Below, in pieces: positions 63,343-64,000 of a stretch of DNA of 64,000 nt. Numbering within the stretch: position 1 is the first letter of the stretch; each line of letters opens with the position of its first letter. Location: assembly GCF_018917145.1 (NCBI RefSeq), contig NZ_JAHLOD010000005.1, positions 1 through 64,000 on the forward strand, written 5' to 3'. The notes beneath the pieces were generated by a model. That model saw nothing but the letters and a program-made list of their open reading frames with translations, was not told where the DNA came from and did not search any database. Position numbers and translations under genes: made by a program. The DNA is from Clostridium bornimense (GTDB lineage: Bacteria > Bacillota > Clostridia > Clostridiales > Clostridiaceae).

Positions 63343-63573
63343 TTAAAATAGACTACAATATCTCCATATATCATATTTCAAATAACTGATATACTGCTTT
63401 GGCTGTCGCATTTTAGAGTACTTCAGTCTTTTAAGAAATAAATTCTTTATTAGTACATATTGAATTGCATGAGATAATTCTGTTTTAAAGATATATGCTA
63501 AATAACTAACTGCCGATATTATAAAAGTTATATATAGAAATATATTTAGCAGATTTTCATAATTTAATCGCAT
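63343..63573 (-). CDS. Small hypothetical membrane protein upstream of the YidC paralogue
   Basis: A 76-residue protein with one clear membrane helix ([21 protein letters not shown], residues 8-28) and a strongly basic, Tyr-rich C-terminus ([20 protein letters not shown]). No family is recognised. GAGGTGAA precedes the ATG on the minus strand. Co-direction with the insertase gene suggests they may act together; this is inference from context. Confidence 0.6.
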   Translation of the reverse strand: MRLNYENLLNIFLYITFIISAVSYLAYIFKTELSHAIQYVLIKNLFLKRLKYSKMRQPKQYISYLKYDIWRYCSLF

Positions 63574-63683
63574 TTATTCACCTCACTTAAATTTCAATAT
63601 GATAATGATTTAATTATAAACAAATATACACTTTATGTAAATACAGTGATAAAATGTATAGAGTATAAAGGAAGGTGGAAATT

Positions 63684-64000
63684 ATGAAAAAGTGGTATGA
63701 TGAGGAATATGAATTTGAAATTGAAGTTATAGGATTTCTTAACAGTGATCATACAGAACATTATTGCAGAAATGGTGAAGAGATAGGGGACAAGTATACT
63801 TGTACTTATGGATGTCCTGTAAATGAAGCAGGTGAGGGAATTTGTTCAAAGGTAATGATGATACTATTTCCAACTATGGAGGCTGTAAGAAGTGGTGGGG
63901 ATTTGGAAAGCATAGGCGGAAGTAGTAGGTATAGTAAAGACATTGTATGTCCGGATGGCTGTGTTATTTTTAGATTGACAGCAAAGAATCTTGGAAATGA
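63684..64000 (+). CDS. TIGR04076-like protein, partial (cut by window end)
   Basis: The ATG at 63684 follows GGAAGGTGG and the frame stays open to the window end (105 codons). It begins KKWYDEEYEFEIEVIGFL and has a Cys-rich pattern: YCRNGEE, CTYGCPVNEAGEGIC, then IVCPDGCVIFRL. This matches my recollection of the TIGR04076 family of small proteins with paired cysteines and no known function. The stop is outside the window, so the length cannot be judged. Confidence 0.75.
   Translation, partial: MKKWYDEEYEFEIEVIGFLNSDHTEHYCRNGEEIGDKYTCTYGCPVNEAGEGICSKVMMILFPTMEAVRSGGDLESIGGSSRYSKDIVCPDGCVIFRLTAKNLGN

Overview
The window looks like chromosome of a low-GC, anaerobic, plant-polymer-degrading Clostridium (sensu stricto type). 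The reasons are the very AT-rich sequence, strong AGGAGG-type ribosome binding sites, the Fe-S type two-subunit L-serine dehydratase, the CD3324-type HTH protein, the AmmeMemoRadiSam pair, and secreted xylan-active enzymes. No species call is possible from sequence alone. No rRNA, tRNA, CRISPR array or intact insertion sequence was seen.

Left part (1-16 kb). A GNAT gene is followed by a two-gene heterodimeric ABC exporter (912-4431, minus strand). It is divergent from a tight nine-gene plus-strand operon (4579-13824) ending at a strong terminator. The operon encodes a radical SAM/SPASM enzyme, a GT2 glycosyltransferase, a KASIII-like enzyme with altered catalytic residues, a stand-alone acyl carrier protein, an ATP-grasp ligase, a GT-B glycosyltransferase, a second radical SAM/SPASM enzyme, a Gfo/Idh/MocA oxidoreductase, and a Rossmann plus SGNH-like protein. 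I recognise each family but not the whole. It reads as an undescribed pathway that builds and exports a glycosylated, carrier-protein-derived metabolite or surface modification. This is the best candidate for a new system.

Middle part (16-33 kb). An RHS polymorphic-toxin locus has a toxin tip separated from the main ORF by an A7-tract frameshift. It is followed by an Imm30-like immunity gene, a decayed second toxin tip with its presumed immunity gene, and a degraded tyrosine recombinase. Then come serine dehydratase (sdaAB, sdaAA), a cold-shock protein, a solo FakA-type C-terminal domain next to a tyrosine phosphatase, cupins, a truncated PadR, a large metallophosphoesterase, relics of an azlCD locus with its regulator, a two-component system, and a MATE transporter whose start is damaged.

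Right part (33-64 kb). This holds a decayed pectate lyase, a TetR/cupin pair with a clear operator, a CmpB-like membrane protein, cardiolipin synthase, and a P-type ATPase preceded by a textbook NiCo (czcD-type) metal riboswitch with an overlapping terminator. Further on are a GT-C-like membrane protein, a lipoprotein that seems to start at ATT, the AmmeMemoRadiSam pair, a YtrA-type GntR/ABC operon with a perfect operator, a GH10 xylanase and a GH43 arabinoxylan enzyme sharing a duplicated ricin-type domain, a compact type I toxin-antitoxin-like locus with convergent extended -10 promoters, an EamA transporter, an AGCS amino-acid/sodium symporter with a long leader hairpin, a YidC paralogue, and the start of a TIGR04076-like gene cut by the window end.

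The many gene relics (azlCD, integrase, pectate lyase, PadR, toxin tips) show that this region is being remodelled by decay and recombination.
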